A program made the position numbers and the translations under genes. From Micavibrio_A sp964423095 (GTDB taxonomy: Bacteria > Pseudomonadota > Alphaproteobacteria > Micavibrionales > Micavibrionaceae): a stretch of DNA of 31,968 nt. The DNA lies in assembly GCA_964423095.1 (NCBI GenBank), contig CAYRDI010000022.1, positions 1-31,968 on the forward strand. Direction: 5' to 3'. Positions 14,656 to 22,900 of this stretch are shown in pieces (positions within the stretch are counted from its first letter, which is position 1; each line of letters starts with the position of its first letter). The notes under the pieces are model-generated. The model was given only the letters and a program-made list of their open reading frames with translations, was not told the DNA's origin and did not search any database.

Positions 14656-15652
14656 GATGATCGTAGGCGGAGATGATTTTCCCGACAAGGCGATGGCGGA
14701 CGACGTCATCCTTGTTGAAGTGGATAAAGGCGACCTCGGGAATGTCTTTTAAAATATTCATGGCATCCTTCAGACCCGATGTGGTGCCGAGCGGCAAATC
14801 CACCTGCGTCGGGTCGCCCGTGATCACCATGCGTGATCCTTGACCCATACGGGTTAAAAACATTTTCATTTGCATCGCCGTTGTGTTCTGCGCTTCATCC
14901 AGAACGACGAAGGCGTTTTTGAGGGTACGGCCGCGCATAAACGCAAGGGGCGCGATTTCAATATCGCCGGACGCCATTTTCTTTTGCACCGTATCGCCCG
15001 GCATCAATTCGCGCAAAGCATCATAAATGGGCCGCAGGTACGGGTCGATTTTTTCCAAAAGGTCGCCGGGAAGAAATCCCAGCCGTTCACCGGCCTCCAC
15101 CGCCGGGCGTGTGAAGACCAGCCGTTCGACCAGACCCGCTTTATACATTTCAACGGCTAGCGCAACGGCAAGAAATGTTTTCCCCGTACCGGCGGGGCCG
15201 ATCCCGAATACCATTTCATGGTTGCGCATGGCTTCAATATACGCAGATTGGTTGGCAGAACGCGGAGTCACCAGTTTTCCGCCCGCGCTACTTTTGATCG
15301 CGGCCTTTTCATCGAGAAAATTTTCGTGTGCCGCATGCGGGCCGTTCATGGGGGACGCCGTGCGTTCGCCCCGCGCAAAACGAAGGGCGGCGTCATAATC
15401 GCTGATCGTCACATCCTGATTTTTTTCAAGGCGCGCCCACATCATATCCAGCACGGTTTCAGCGGTTTGCATGGCTTTATTATTGCCCTTGATGGAAATG
15501 GTGTTTCCGCGGCTGGAGATATGCACATCCAGCATATTTTCAAGATATTTAAGGTGCGCATCATGCTCCCCGTACAAAAGGGGAAGCAGGGAATTGTTAT
15601 CAAACGTCATATTGACGCGTTTATCGCCGTCTTTGGATATGCCGGGCCTCAC
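14636..15652 (-). CDS. ybeZ: PhoH-family ATPase (YbeZ type)
   Basis: A cytosolic P-loop ATPase, probably an RNA helicase-like partner of YbeY. The 338-residue frame shows a KH-like N-terminal part (about 15-80), Walker A GPAGTGKT at 152-159, FTRPAVEAGE.LGFLPGD, Walker B VVLDEAQN at 249-256, and the ITGDPTQVDLP block. The first codon of the longest frame is GTG at 15652, with GGAT about 6 bases before it; ATG 15610 is an alternative start. It heads the phoH-ybeY-corC-lnt run. A 168-base spacer separates it from the orphan gene upstream. Confidence 0.93.
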   Translation of the reverse strand: MRPGISKDGDKRVNMTFDNNSLLPLLYGEHDAHLKYLENMLDVHISSRGNTISIKGNNKAMQTAETVLDMMWARLEKNQDVTISDYDAALRFARGERTASPMNGPHAAHENFLDEKAAIKSSAGGKLVTPRSANQSAYIEAMRNHEMVFGIGPAGTGKTFLAVALAVEMYKAGLVERLVFTRPAVEAGERLGFLPGDLLEKIDPYLRPIYDALRELMPGDTVQKKMASGDIEIAPLAFMRGRTLKNAFVVLDEAQNTTAMQMKMFLTRMGQGSRMVITGDPTQVDLPLGTTSGLKDAMNILKDIPEVAFIHFNKDDVVRHRLVGKIISAYDHHDKAKH

Positions 15653-15820
15653 TGTTTCATCCAGTCTATCATGGAATGGTTAACCGAACACAGATTTATG
15701 ATTTTTTTAAAGAAAATCAAGGGGTAAGTCATGTCGCCCGCAAAGCGGTGGGATTGTATGGATTATTTTCACAGCTACGGTCGACGCTAATCTTCATAGT
15801 TAAATTTAAAAGTGTAGCGA

Positions 15821-16297
15821 TTAGGGCTGTGGCGCGGGAGATGAAGAGGCGCGCTCAAAAAACTTAAGAACAGTTTCCGGAACTTGCTCATTTCTTGCTT
15901 TTAGTCTGCTGACCTGCGTTGCCAAGGCCTGATAAAAAGAATGGTCATAATCCCTAACTTCTTTTGAAGAGGCGTTGTGTGGGGCGTAAAATATTTGAAA
16001 CCAATCAATCGTGTCGATTTTATCATTTTTCTTGCAAGACGAGAGCAATGCATCAATTTCGCTCGGCGCAATATGAAACCCTGCTTTTTTTAGGATCGCT
16101 TCTTTTTCTTCCAACGTGTGATTATCGAGTTGCAGCACGCCCAAAACGACTTCTCTTTTTGCATATAGGGGAGCTTCAAGTTTGCTTGCAACAGCCTTTA
16201 CATCGGCCCCCAGATTGCTTGCGGCCCTCAAAAATGCATCAAGGCTTTCCCTAGAAACTCCATCGGGAAGGGTAACTTCGAAACGGCGTCCACTCAT
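15821..16297 (-). CDS. Uncharacterised protein between miaB and phoH
   Basis: A 158-residue protein that I do not recognise. It looks soluble and largely helical, with a short beta-like start (RRFEVTLPDG) and a Pro/Ser-rich tail (SSSPAPQP). A single CK pair sits in the middle. The ATG at 16297 is preferred because AGG precedes it; the longest frame begins at a TTG codon. Base composition is lower in GC than phoH and miaB. It sits at the usual miaB-phoH junction, separated on both sides by 100-170 bases, so it is likely its own transcript. Function unknown. Confidence 0.6.
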   Translation of the reverse strand: MSGRRFEVTLPDGVSRESLDAFLRAASNLGADVKAVASKLEAPLYAKREVVLGVLQLDNHTLEEKEAILKKAGFHIAPSEIDALLSSCKKNDKIDTIDWFQIFYAPHNASSKEVRDYDHSFYQALATQVSRLKARNEQVPETVLKFFERASSSPAPQP

Positions 16298-16333
16298 GAG
16301 CCTATACCTAGCATCTACAAACAAAACTTGATC

Positions 16334-16353
16334 GGCCCTGAACCTACAGGGCC
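16334..16353 (-). terminator. Possible weak terminator after miaB
   Basis: A perfect 7-bp stem (GGCCCTG / CAGGGCC) with a 6-base loop lies about 45 bases past the miaB stop. On the minus strand it is followed by GATCAAGTTTTGTTTG, an interrupted T-rich run. It could end the miaB transcript before the orphan gene. Confidence 0.4.
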
Positions 16354-16399
16354 ACGATTTCTATTACAAGAAAAATATTATGTCTATAGAATTTGGGGG

Positions 16400-17767
16400 T
16401 TAAGCAGATTTTGCAACCAGTTCCGTGGTAACAATTTCTCCGCGCAGGGCGGTGGGGGAGGCGTGGTTGATTTTAACATCCACGATCTGCCCGACCAGCC
16501 GTTCCATCCCCGGCACATTGACGGACTGGTTATAGGGGGTGCGGCCCTGAAGGCTGTCTTTCCGGTCTGATTTACGTTCGATCAGCACGGGTTGAACGGT
16601 GCCGACAAAGGGGGTGTTGAAGGCAAGGAACTGTTCATTGAGAAGAGCCTGTAGCCGTTCCAGCCGTTCCTGCTTGATCTCTTCGCGGATAATCGCGGCC
16701 TGCATCGCGGCGGCGGGCGTGCCGGGCCGGGCGCTGTATTTAAAGGAATAGGCAGACTGGTACCCCACACGCCGGATCACAGCCATCGTCTGTTCAAAAT
16801 CTTCGTCCGTTTCGCCGGGAAAGCCGACAATAAAATCGGACGACAGGGCAATATCGGGACGGGATTTGCGGACATTCTCAAGAGTATCCAGATAAGATTC
16901 CGCCGTATGTTTGCGGTTCATGGCCTTTAAAACCTTGTTCGAACCGGACTGCACGGGCAGGTGCAAATAGGGCATAAGTTTGGGGATATCTCTGTGGGCG
17001 AAAATCAATTCATCCGTCATATCACAGGGATGCGAGGTGGTGTAACGAATGCGTTCAAGACCCGATATTGCAGCGATTTCTTCGATCAAACGCGCCAAAC
17101 CCCAAACGGTGCCATCGGCATTTTCGCCGTGATAGGCATTGACGTTTTGACCGAGCAGCGTGATTTCTTTCGCTCCCGCACCCACAAGCCGTTTTGCCTC
17201 TTCCAAAACCTGTTGAACGGGACGGGAATATTCCGCGCCGCGCGTATAGGGGACAACGCAGAACGTACAAAACTTATCGCACCCTTCCTGCACCGAAAGA
17301 AACGCGGACGGGCCGTGATTGAGGCTTTCTTCGGGGAGCGCATCGAATTTCGTATCGACGGCTAAACCTGTGTTTACAAGACGTTCGCCCGTGGCCTTCA
17401 CAATCATTTCAGGAAGTTCATGATACGCTTGCGGGCCGAACACCAGATCCACGGCCTTTGCCCGCTCCATGATGAATTCGCCTTCGGCCTGTGCCACGCA
17501 GCCGGCCACGGCAATCAATGTTTTTTTGCCATCCGCAGCGCGGTCTTCTTTGATTTCTTTCAAACGCCCGATTTCCGAAAACACCTTGTCGGTCGCTTTT
17601 TCACGGATGTGACAGGTGTTCAGGATCACCATATCGGCATCCTTGGGGTCATCTGTTTCGCTGTATCCCAGCGGGCCCAGAATGTCCGTCATCCGGCGGC
17701 TGTCATAGACGTTCATCTGACAGCCCCAGGTTTTGATATAGAGTTTTTTGGCGTTGGTCTTGCTCAT
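16400..17767 (-). CDS. miaB: tRNA-2-methylthio-N6-dimethylallyladenosine synthase MiaB
   Basis: A radical SAM methylthiotransferase that modifies i6A37 of tRNAs. The 455-residue product has an N-terminal UPF0004 domain with Cys16 (TWGCQMN), Cys52 (NTCHIREKA) and Cys90 (AGCVAQAEG) for one iron-sulfur cluster. The radical SAM triad CDKFCTFC (163-170) comes next, and a C-terminal TRAM domain (about 385-450) completes it. The start is ATG 17767 (MSKTNAKK), with AGGGG at good spacing; an ATG 18 bases upstream lacks one. It is the first conserved gene of the minus-strand cluster in this window. Confidence 0.96.
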   Translation of the reverse strand: MSKTNAKKLYIKTWGCQMNVYDSRRMTDILGPLGYSETDDPKDADMVILNTCHIREKATDKVFSEIGRLKEIKEDRAADGKKTLIAVAGCVAQAEGEFIMERAKAVDLVFGPQAYHELPEMIVKATGERLVNTGLAVDTKFDALPEESLNHGPSAFLSVQEGCDKFCTFCVVPYTRGAEYSRPVQQVLEEAKRLVGAGAKEITLLGQNVNAYHGENADGTVWGLARLIEEIAAISGLERIRYTTSHPCDMTDELIFAHRDIPKLMPYLHLPVQSGSNKVLKAMNRKHTAESYLDTLENVRKSRPDIALSSDFIVGFPGETDEDFEQTMAVIRRVGYQSAYSFKYSARPGTPAAAMQAAIIREEIKQERLERLQALLNEQFLAFNTPFVGTVQPVLIERKSDRKDSLQGRTPYNQSVNVPGMERLVGQIVDVKINHASPTALRGEIVTTELVAKSA

Positions 17768-17822
17768 TGCGCCCCTATAAACCATTTTCGTGCGGTGTAG
17801 CGCAAGAGGTTGGCATAAATTA

Positions 17823-17851
17823 TTGACATAATTTAAGTCCAGGGATAAAAA
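17823..17851 (+). promoter_or_regulatory. Promoter of the 17892-18302 gene
   Basis: TTGACA at 17823-17828 is followed, after 17 bases, by TAAAAA at 17846-17851. It lies 41 bases before the ATG, in a spacer that separates it from divergent miaB. The -35 is perfect; the -10 matches the consensus moderately. Confidence 0.55.
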
Positions 17852-17891
17852 CAGGACGGCAACGTAACATCAAATCCAAAGGTAATAAAAA

Positions 17892-18302
17892 ATGTCACAA
17901 AGTATCAGAACTGCACAGCAGGCTGCTGCTGAAGCACAGAGTCCTACCACGGCCCAATATGCGCTTTGCCGCGTCCATGAAGCCCTGAGCGGTCAAGGTC
18001 GCCAGGCCTTGAGCAAAATTGAATTTGCTTATGGTGCCAACAAAAGGGATGTGATCGGCGTGAATGCCACGACCCGGCAAGGGTCGGAAATGGCTTTTTC
18101 ATTGGCGCAGAACGGAGTGAAAGTCATCTGTAGCGCCCTCGAAAATGGAGAGCTGAAAGTCAAAGGCGAAAAATTAAGAACAGGCGAAGGGGATGCTGTT
18201 AAGCTTTCCTCAAATATTCTGGAAGATGCTGTCAGCATTTTGCCTGAAGCAAGAGCGCCTCATGGCAGTGCCTATTATACAGCAATGAGCCCACGCACGT
18301 AA
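17892..18302 (+). CDS. Uncharacterised small protein downstream of a strong promoter
   Basis: A 136-residue protein of unknown family. It has an Ala/Gln-rich N-terminus (QQAAAEAQS) and a middle part that could be a small alpha/beta domain. It lacks a signal peptide and membrane segments. The gene is well supported by an AAGGTAA ribosome binding site about 7 bases before the ATG, a promoter upstream and a hairpin terminator 28 bases past the stop. It is therefore a single-gene transcript divergent from miaB. I cannot assign a function. Confidence 0.65.
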   Translation: MSQSIRTAQQAAAEAQSPTTAQYALCRVHEALSGQGRQALSKIEFAYGANKRDVIGVNATTRQGSEMAFSLAQNGVKVICSALENGELKVKGEKLRTGEGDAVKLSSNILEDAVSILPEARAPHGSAYYTAMSPRT

Positions 18303-18330
18303 TTTACAAGATATAACTTGTTTTAAAAGG

Positions 18331-18359
18331 ATGCCGGCGTCATGCTGGCATTTCTTTTT
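18331..18359 (+). terminator. Intrinsic terminator after the 17892-18302 gene
   Basis: An 8-bp stem (ATGCCGGC / GCTGGCAT, one G-T wobble) with loop GTCAT is followed by TTTCTTTTT. It closes the orphan gene unit before the broken dehydrogenase. Confidence 0.8.
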
Positions 18360-18376
18360 GTAAACGGGATTCATGT

Positions 18377-19314
18377 ATGAATAAGCGCGCACTTTTGGTC
18401 ATGGGGAACCAGATTCTGCCCGCCCAGATGGCGGAGCTGGAGTTGAATTTCGATGTCATCCATCTCTGGCGGGAACGGAATCCGGAAAGCCTGCTGCAGG
18501 AACGAAGAAACGACATTGTGGCCATCGCGTCCGTCTATTTCGTGCCTGTACCTTGATCGAAGCGTTGCCCAACCTTGAAATCATCGCGCAATTTGCCGTC
18601 GGCACCGATAATATCGACCTTGCCGCCGCGAAGGAGCGGGGGATCGCGGTCACGAACACGCCGGATATATTAACCGATGATACGGCGGACATCGCGCTCT
18701 CCTTACTGCTCGCCGTATCAAGACGGATTTGCGAAGGGGATATGTTCGTCCGGTTAGACCAATGGCGGATGAACAACCCCATGCCGCTGGGCACCAGCCT
18801 GTCCGGCAAGACCGCCGGGATCGTCGGGATGGGCCGTATCGGCCGTGCGATTGCCAGACGGTGCGCGGCGTTCGGGCTGAATATCCTCTATCACGGCCCC
18901 CATAAAAAAGACGATGTGCCATATACTTATGAGCCCGATCTTCAGAAACTGGCCGAACTTTCGGATTACCTGATATTATCATGTCCGGGCGGTGCAAAAA
19001 CGCATCATCTGGTTCATGCGCCCGTTCTGGAGGCGCTCGGCCCGCAATCCTACCTGATCAATGTGGCGCGGGGGAGTGTAGTGAAGGAAGAAGACCTGAT
19101 AACCGCCTTGCAGGAAAAGAAAATCGCGGGGGCAGCCCTTGATGTTTACGCCGCCGAACCGAATGTACCACCCGTTCTGTTCAAAATGGACAATGTGGTT
19201 CTTTTGCCGCATGTGGGGTCCGCCACGGTTGAAACACGGGCGAAGATGGGCGAACTGGTCGTCCAGAATATCCTTGCCCATTTCCGCGGCGATCCGCTAT
19301 TAACACCCGTGTAA
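18377..19314 (+). pseudogene. Frameshifted D-isomer 2-hydroxyacid dehydrogenase
   Basis: The gene should encode an NAD(P)-dependent dehydrogenase of about 312 residues that reduces glyoxylate, hydroxypyruvate or similar 2-oxoacids. The first part (18377-18541) reads MNKRALLVMGNQ to DIVAIASVYF. The rest continues one frame away as RACTLIEALPNLEIIAQF, with a stop codon in the original frame at about 18554. The change behaves like a 1-base deletion near 18540. Downstream everything is intact: a GxGxxG-type nucleotide loop (GMGRIGRAIA), the catalytic Arg in NVARGS, the Glu in YAAEPN and the His in LPHVGS. So this is either a recent pseudogene, a sequencing error, or a shortened protein starting at the TTG at 18553. 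Confidence 0.8.
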
Positions 19315-19320
19315 CAGGAT

Positions 19321-19839
19321 ATGATGATGAAAAAACTGGTTCTCGCTTTAAGTTTGCTAACCTTCGCCGCCACGCCGGCCGTTGCCCAGATGAAGGTGGA
19401 TGTCGGGGTTCCGGGATTGAAGGGCCGCAGCTGTTACATGCCCGAAGAGGCCGAAGCGGAAGAGGGGATCAAAATCCATAGCGAACTGATGGTCATCGCC
19501 CTGAATTGCCAGCATATGACACCCAAAGGGTGGAAGAATTTTTACCAGCAATACCGCGAGATTACGGCCCGCAATGCCGACCTGATCGGCGGATATGAAA
19601 ATGTATTGATCAATTACTTCGCGCTGGCCGGGGCTTCGAACCCCGAAGTGTCATTCCATAATATGCGGACGTCCTTTGCCAACCAGGTCTCCACCGACGC
19701 CGCCAAGATGCGCCCGGATATTTTCTGTGCCACCTATGCCCCCCGTCTGCCCAAGGTTGACCGTATGAGCACAGCGGATTTGAAAGGCTGGGCCAAGTCT
19801 GCCTCCGCCAACGGCGTATCCCGCCCACTCTGCCATTAA
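19321..19839 (+). CDS. Secreted four-cysteine protein of unknown function
   Basis: A 172-residue protein with a Sec signal peptide (MMMKK, hydrophobic core, TPAVA-Q cleavage near residue 22). The mature part has exactly four cysteines (about 38, 63, 136, 171), suggesting two disulfide bonds in the periplasm. The rest is helical, with no motif that I can name. Three ATG codons stand in a row; an AGGA sequence just before them fits the second or third (19324 or 19327) better than the first. It begins 6 bases after the dehydrogenase stop and might share its transcript. Confidence 0.7.
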   Translation: MMMKKLVLALSLLTFAATPAVAQMKVDVGVPGLKGRSCYMPEEAEAEEGIKIHSELMVIALNCQHMTPKGWKNFYQQYREITARNADLIGGYENVLINYFALAGASNPEVSFHNMRTSFANQVSTDAAKMRPDIFCATYAPRLPKVDRMSTADLKGWAKSASANGVSRPLCH

Positions 19840-19886
19840 TATTTTTCCTATCCTTATTTCCCCTGTGGAAAAGTGATTCGCGCCCG

Positions 19887-19951
19887 TTGCAGGTGATAGG
19901 TGAGCATGGCTTTATAACATACTCAATCAACGCCATTTTTATCACCTGCAA
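19887..19951 (+). promoter_or_regulatory. Long inverted repeat in the leader of the large scaffold gene
   Basis: TTGCAGGTGATA (19887-19898) and TATCACCTGCAA (19940-19951) form a perfect 12-bp inverted repeat with a 41-base gap; two G-T pairs could extend it inward. The right arm abuts the AAAGGA ribosome binding site of the 19964 gene. It could be a leader hairpin that affects ribosome access, or two half-sites for a DNA-binding protein about five helical turns apart. Confidence 0.55.
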
Positions 19952-19963
19952 AGGAAATCCGGT

Positions 19964-22900
19964 ATGTCCGAACCCGTCGCCGCGAAAAAGTCCGTTATTC
20001 TTTCGTCTTCCGTCAAAGCCGTCGAGGACGCCCGCGAGAAGCTGGAAAAAGTTCAGGAGGAAATCTCCGCGAACGACAAGGACAAAAAGGATGCTGCCAT
20101 TTCCATCCGTACCGGATCTTCGTTAAAAACCTTACGGATCAGCGCGCCATCGAATGAAAAGGGCCAGGAAGAGGGGGAGACCACCTTCGCCGCCCCGCGC
20201 CGGAACGATGTGAACGCCGCCGACCTCTATGAAATGGAAAGCGAGCCGGTGTTGATGCTCACCCCCTCCAACAAAAAACCCATGCGCCGCAGCGGCACGC
20301 ATGTCGTCCTCCACACGGCAGGATTGTTTGTCACGGCACTCTGGATTGGCCTGTGCGGGGCATATGTGACGAATGATGTCGGTTGGAGCACACTCTTGTC
20401 CCAGCAACCGCATTTGCTGGGTGGTTTTATCGCCGGGATGCTGGCCCCCGTGGCCCTTCTTTGGGTCATTCTGGCCTATATCCTGCGCGGGTCGGATATT
20501 CACCGTTATTCCGAAGCGTTACGCGGCGAACTTCAGGCGATGATTTTTCCGTCCGAGGAGCGTTCGCAGGTCATTCATAAGGATATTGAAGACCTCGTGA
20601 CACAGGCCGCCGAACTGTCCACCGCCTCCAAGGCCGTCTTGAAATCCATTCACCGCGCACGGATGGGGCTGCGCACGGAAATTCAGGGTATGTCCGGTAT
20701 TTCCAAAAAGGCGGAATTCCACATTGACCGTCTGGCCGAGAGCCTGTCGGAGCGTTCGGCCAAATTGTTAACCCTGACGCAAGAGATAGAAAACCGCACC
20801 GCCGGAATTGGCACCAAGGCCGAGGAAGGTGCAGGCGCATGGAACAAAGCCGCCGCGACGATGATGGAACGTGCGGGCGAAATGGAAAGCACCTTGAGCA
20901 AAGGCGCGGACAAATTGTTAGAAGCCGCCGATGCCGCCAAGGAAAAAACCGCCGGCATTTCCGCCAATCTGGAGAACGGATACGAAGGATTAAAACAAAC
21001 GATTGATGAAATCGCCACAAAGCTGGAAAAGCTCAGCGGCGATTTCGATACGCACAAGAAAGAACTTTCGAATGCCACAGCGCAGGTTTCGCAAGAAACC
21101 GCACGGTTGGGCGAAACGCTGCAAGGGCAAATCCGCGATCTTGAAGAAATGACCAAACGGACGGTGGAAAGCATGACATCCGCCGGCAACACGATTCAGG
21201 AGAACCGCGAGGCCCTGGATCAGGGTGCCAAAGGGCTGGCCAGCGAAGCCGAAAAAATTGCCGATCGTTTGAACAGCGGCGTGACCGTGATTCAAAGTGC
21301 GGTGGAAGACATCGCCACCAAAACGGAAAGCATGGAAAGCCGTTTGAACGAGCGGGCGCAGGGATTGCGTACGATCATGGAAGGCATTGATGACAAGATC
21401 GGTGCCATCGATGACATCGGCACACAAACGGCGAACAAATTGTCCGAAGGGATGACCGTTGCTTTATCAGGGGCCGAAAGTATCGGCGGAGCCGTACGCC
21501 GCGCAGTAGAATCTTTGACCCGCGCGACGGACGATGCATCGAAGCAGGCGGAATCCCTGATTGCCACCACGAAATCGAACATCGACCAGTTGAACGAAGC
21601 CGGTGCAGGGAATATCGAACATGTCCGCAATATCGTAGACATGCTGGAAAAAAGCCGCACGCAAATTGAATCCGCATCGTCCATGGCCGATGCGCAGGTA
21701 TCGAAACTGTCCGGTCTGGTCGAAGAACAGGTGGACAAGATCAATGTCGCACAGGCCACACTGACCGAACGGATTGAAAGCGTGCGTGAAGCGTTGGCCT
21801 TCCCCTTACAGGCCGTAACGCGCGCCGTCGCCGATGCCGACGTCAAACACGAAGCCATTGCCACAACCCTGACACGGCGTGTGAAAGATTTGACCGATGC
21901 ATCCGACAAGGCGACCGAAAACGCCGAAAAAATCCGCGATGTGCTACGCTCGCAGGCGCAGGATATTTCGACGCTGGCGGGCCAGATCGCCGGACATTCC
22001 CGCTCGATCACCGAAACCATGGGCACACAAAAAGACGATCTTTCGAAGAAGGTGTCGGAAAGCCTCATCCAGATCGAATCCGTGCGCGCCGCGCTGGAAG
22101 ATCAGGCAGGACGACTGGCTGGATTGTCCCACGCGGCACAGGGGGATATTTCCCGCCTGAACGAGTCCATCTCCAAAACCAGCGGCGATATTGCCAGCAG
22201 CACGCAAAGCGCGATTTCCACCCTGTCCGATCTGGAAGGCAAGTTGACCGCCCGCATCACGACGCTGGACGAAGAAAGCGCGAAAGCCACGTCCGCCATC
22301 GAAACGGTGGGCGAAGCGTTACAACGCACGGCATCGGGGATCGAACCCATTTATATCAAGGCCGTCGAACAGGCCAGCACGGCGCAAGACCGGCTGGAAA
22401 GGCTGCGTGCGGATATGGATGAAACCACGCTGGGCAATGTCACGCGCCTTTCCGAAATCGGTTCCATTTTCGATGACCGCCTGAACAAGTTGAAAGAAGG
22501 CGCAGATCAGGCTTCGGCCATTCTTGTAACGTCTTCGGATCACCTGCGCGACCGTGTGGACGATATTGAATCCGCCGCTGCCAGCGCATCCGAAAAGATG
22601 CGGAACATCGAAGCCACGTTGCAAAACCAGTCTTCGGACATCCACCTGACCACCGATCAGGCCTTGTTGAAGGTCGAGGCCGTTCAAAAGGCGATCAACG
22701 ACCAGTTCATGGAATTGTCCGTCTCTGTCGGGCAGGCCGTAACGCAGATGAAAGATGCGGGCGATGAATTTATCCGTCAGGCACAATCGGCCGAAACCGC
22801 TGCCGAAGGTGCGTCGATGAAGTTCGATTCCGTGGGCGAAAAAGTGATGGAAGGGGGCGTTCGTCTCAAAACACTCGGGGAAGATGCTGTCACGAAAACG

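Noticed and set aside
15676..15867. A 63-residue plus-strand ORF in the phoH upstream spacer
   Set aside because: No ribosome binding site, overlaps the end of the orphan gene on the other strand, and has no family resemblance.
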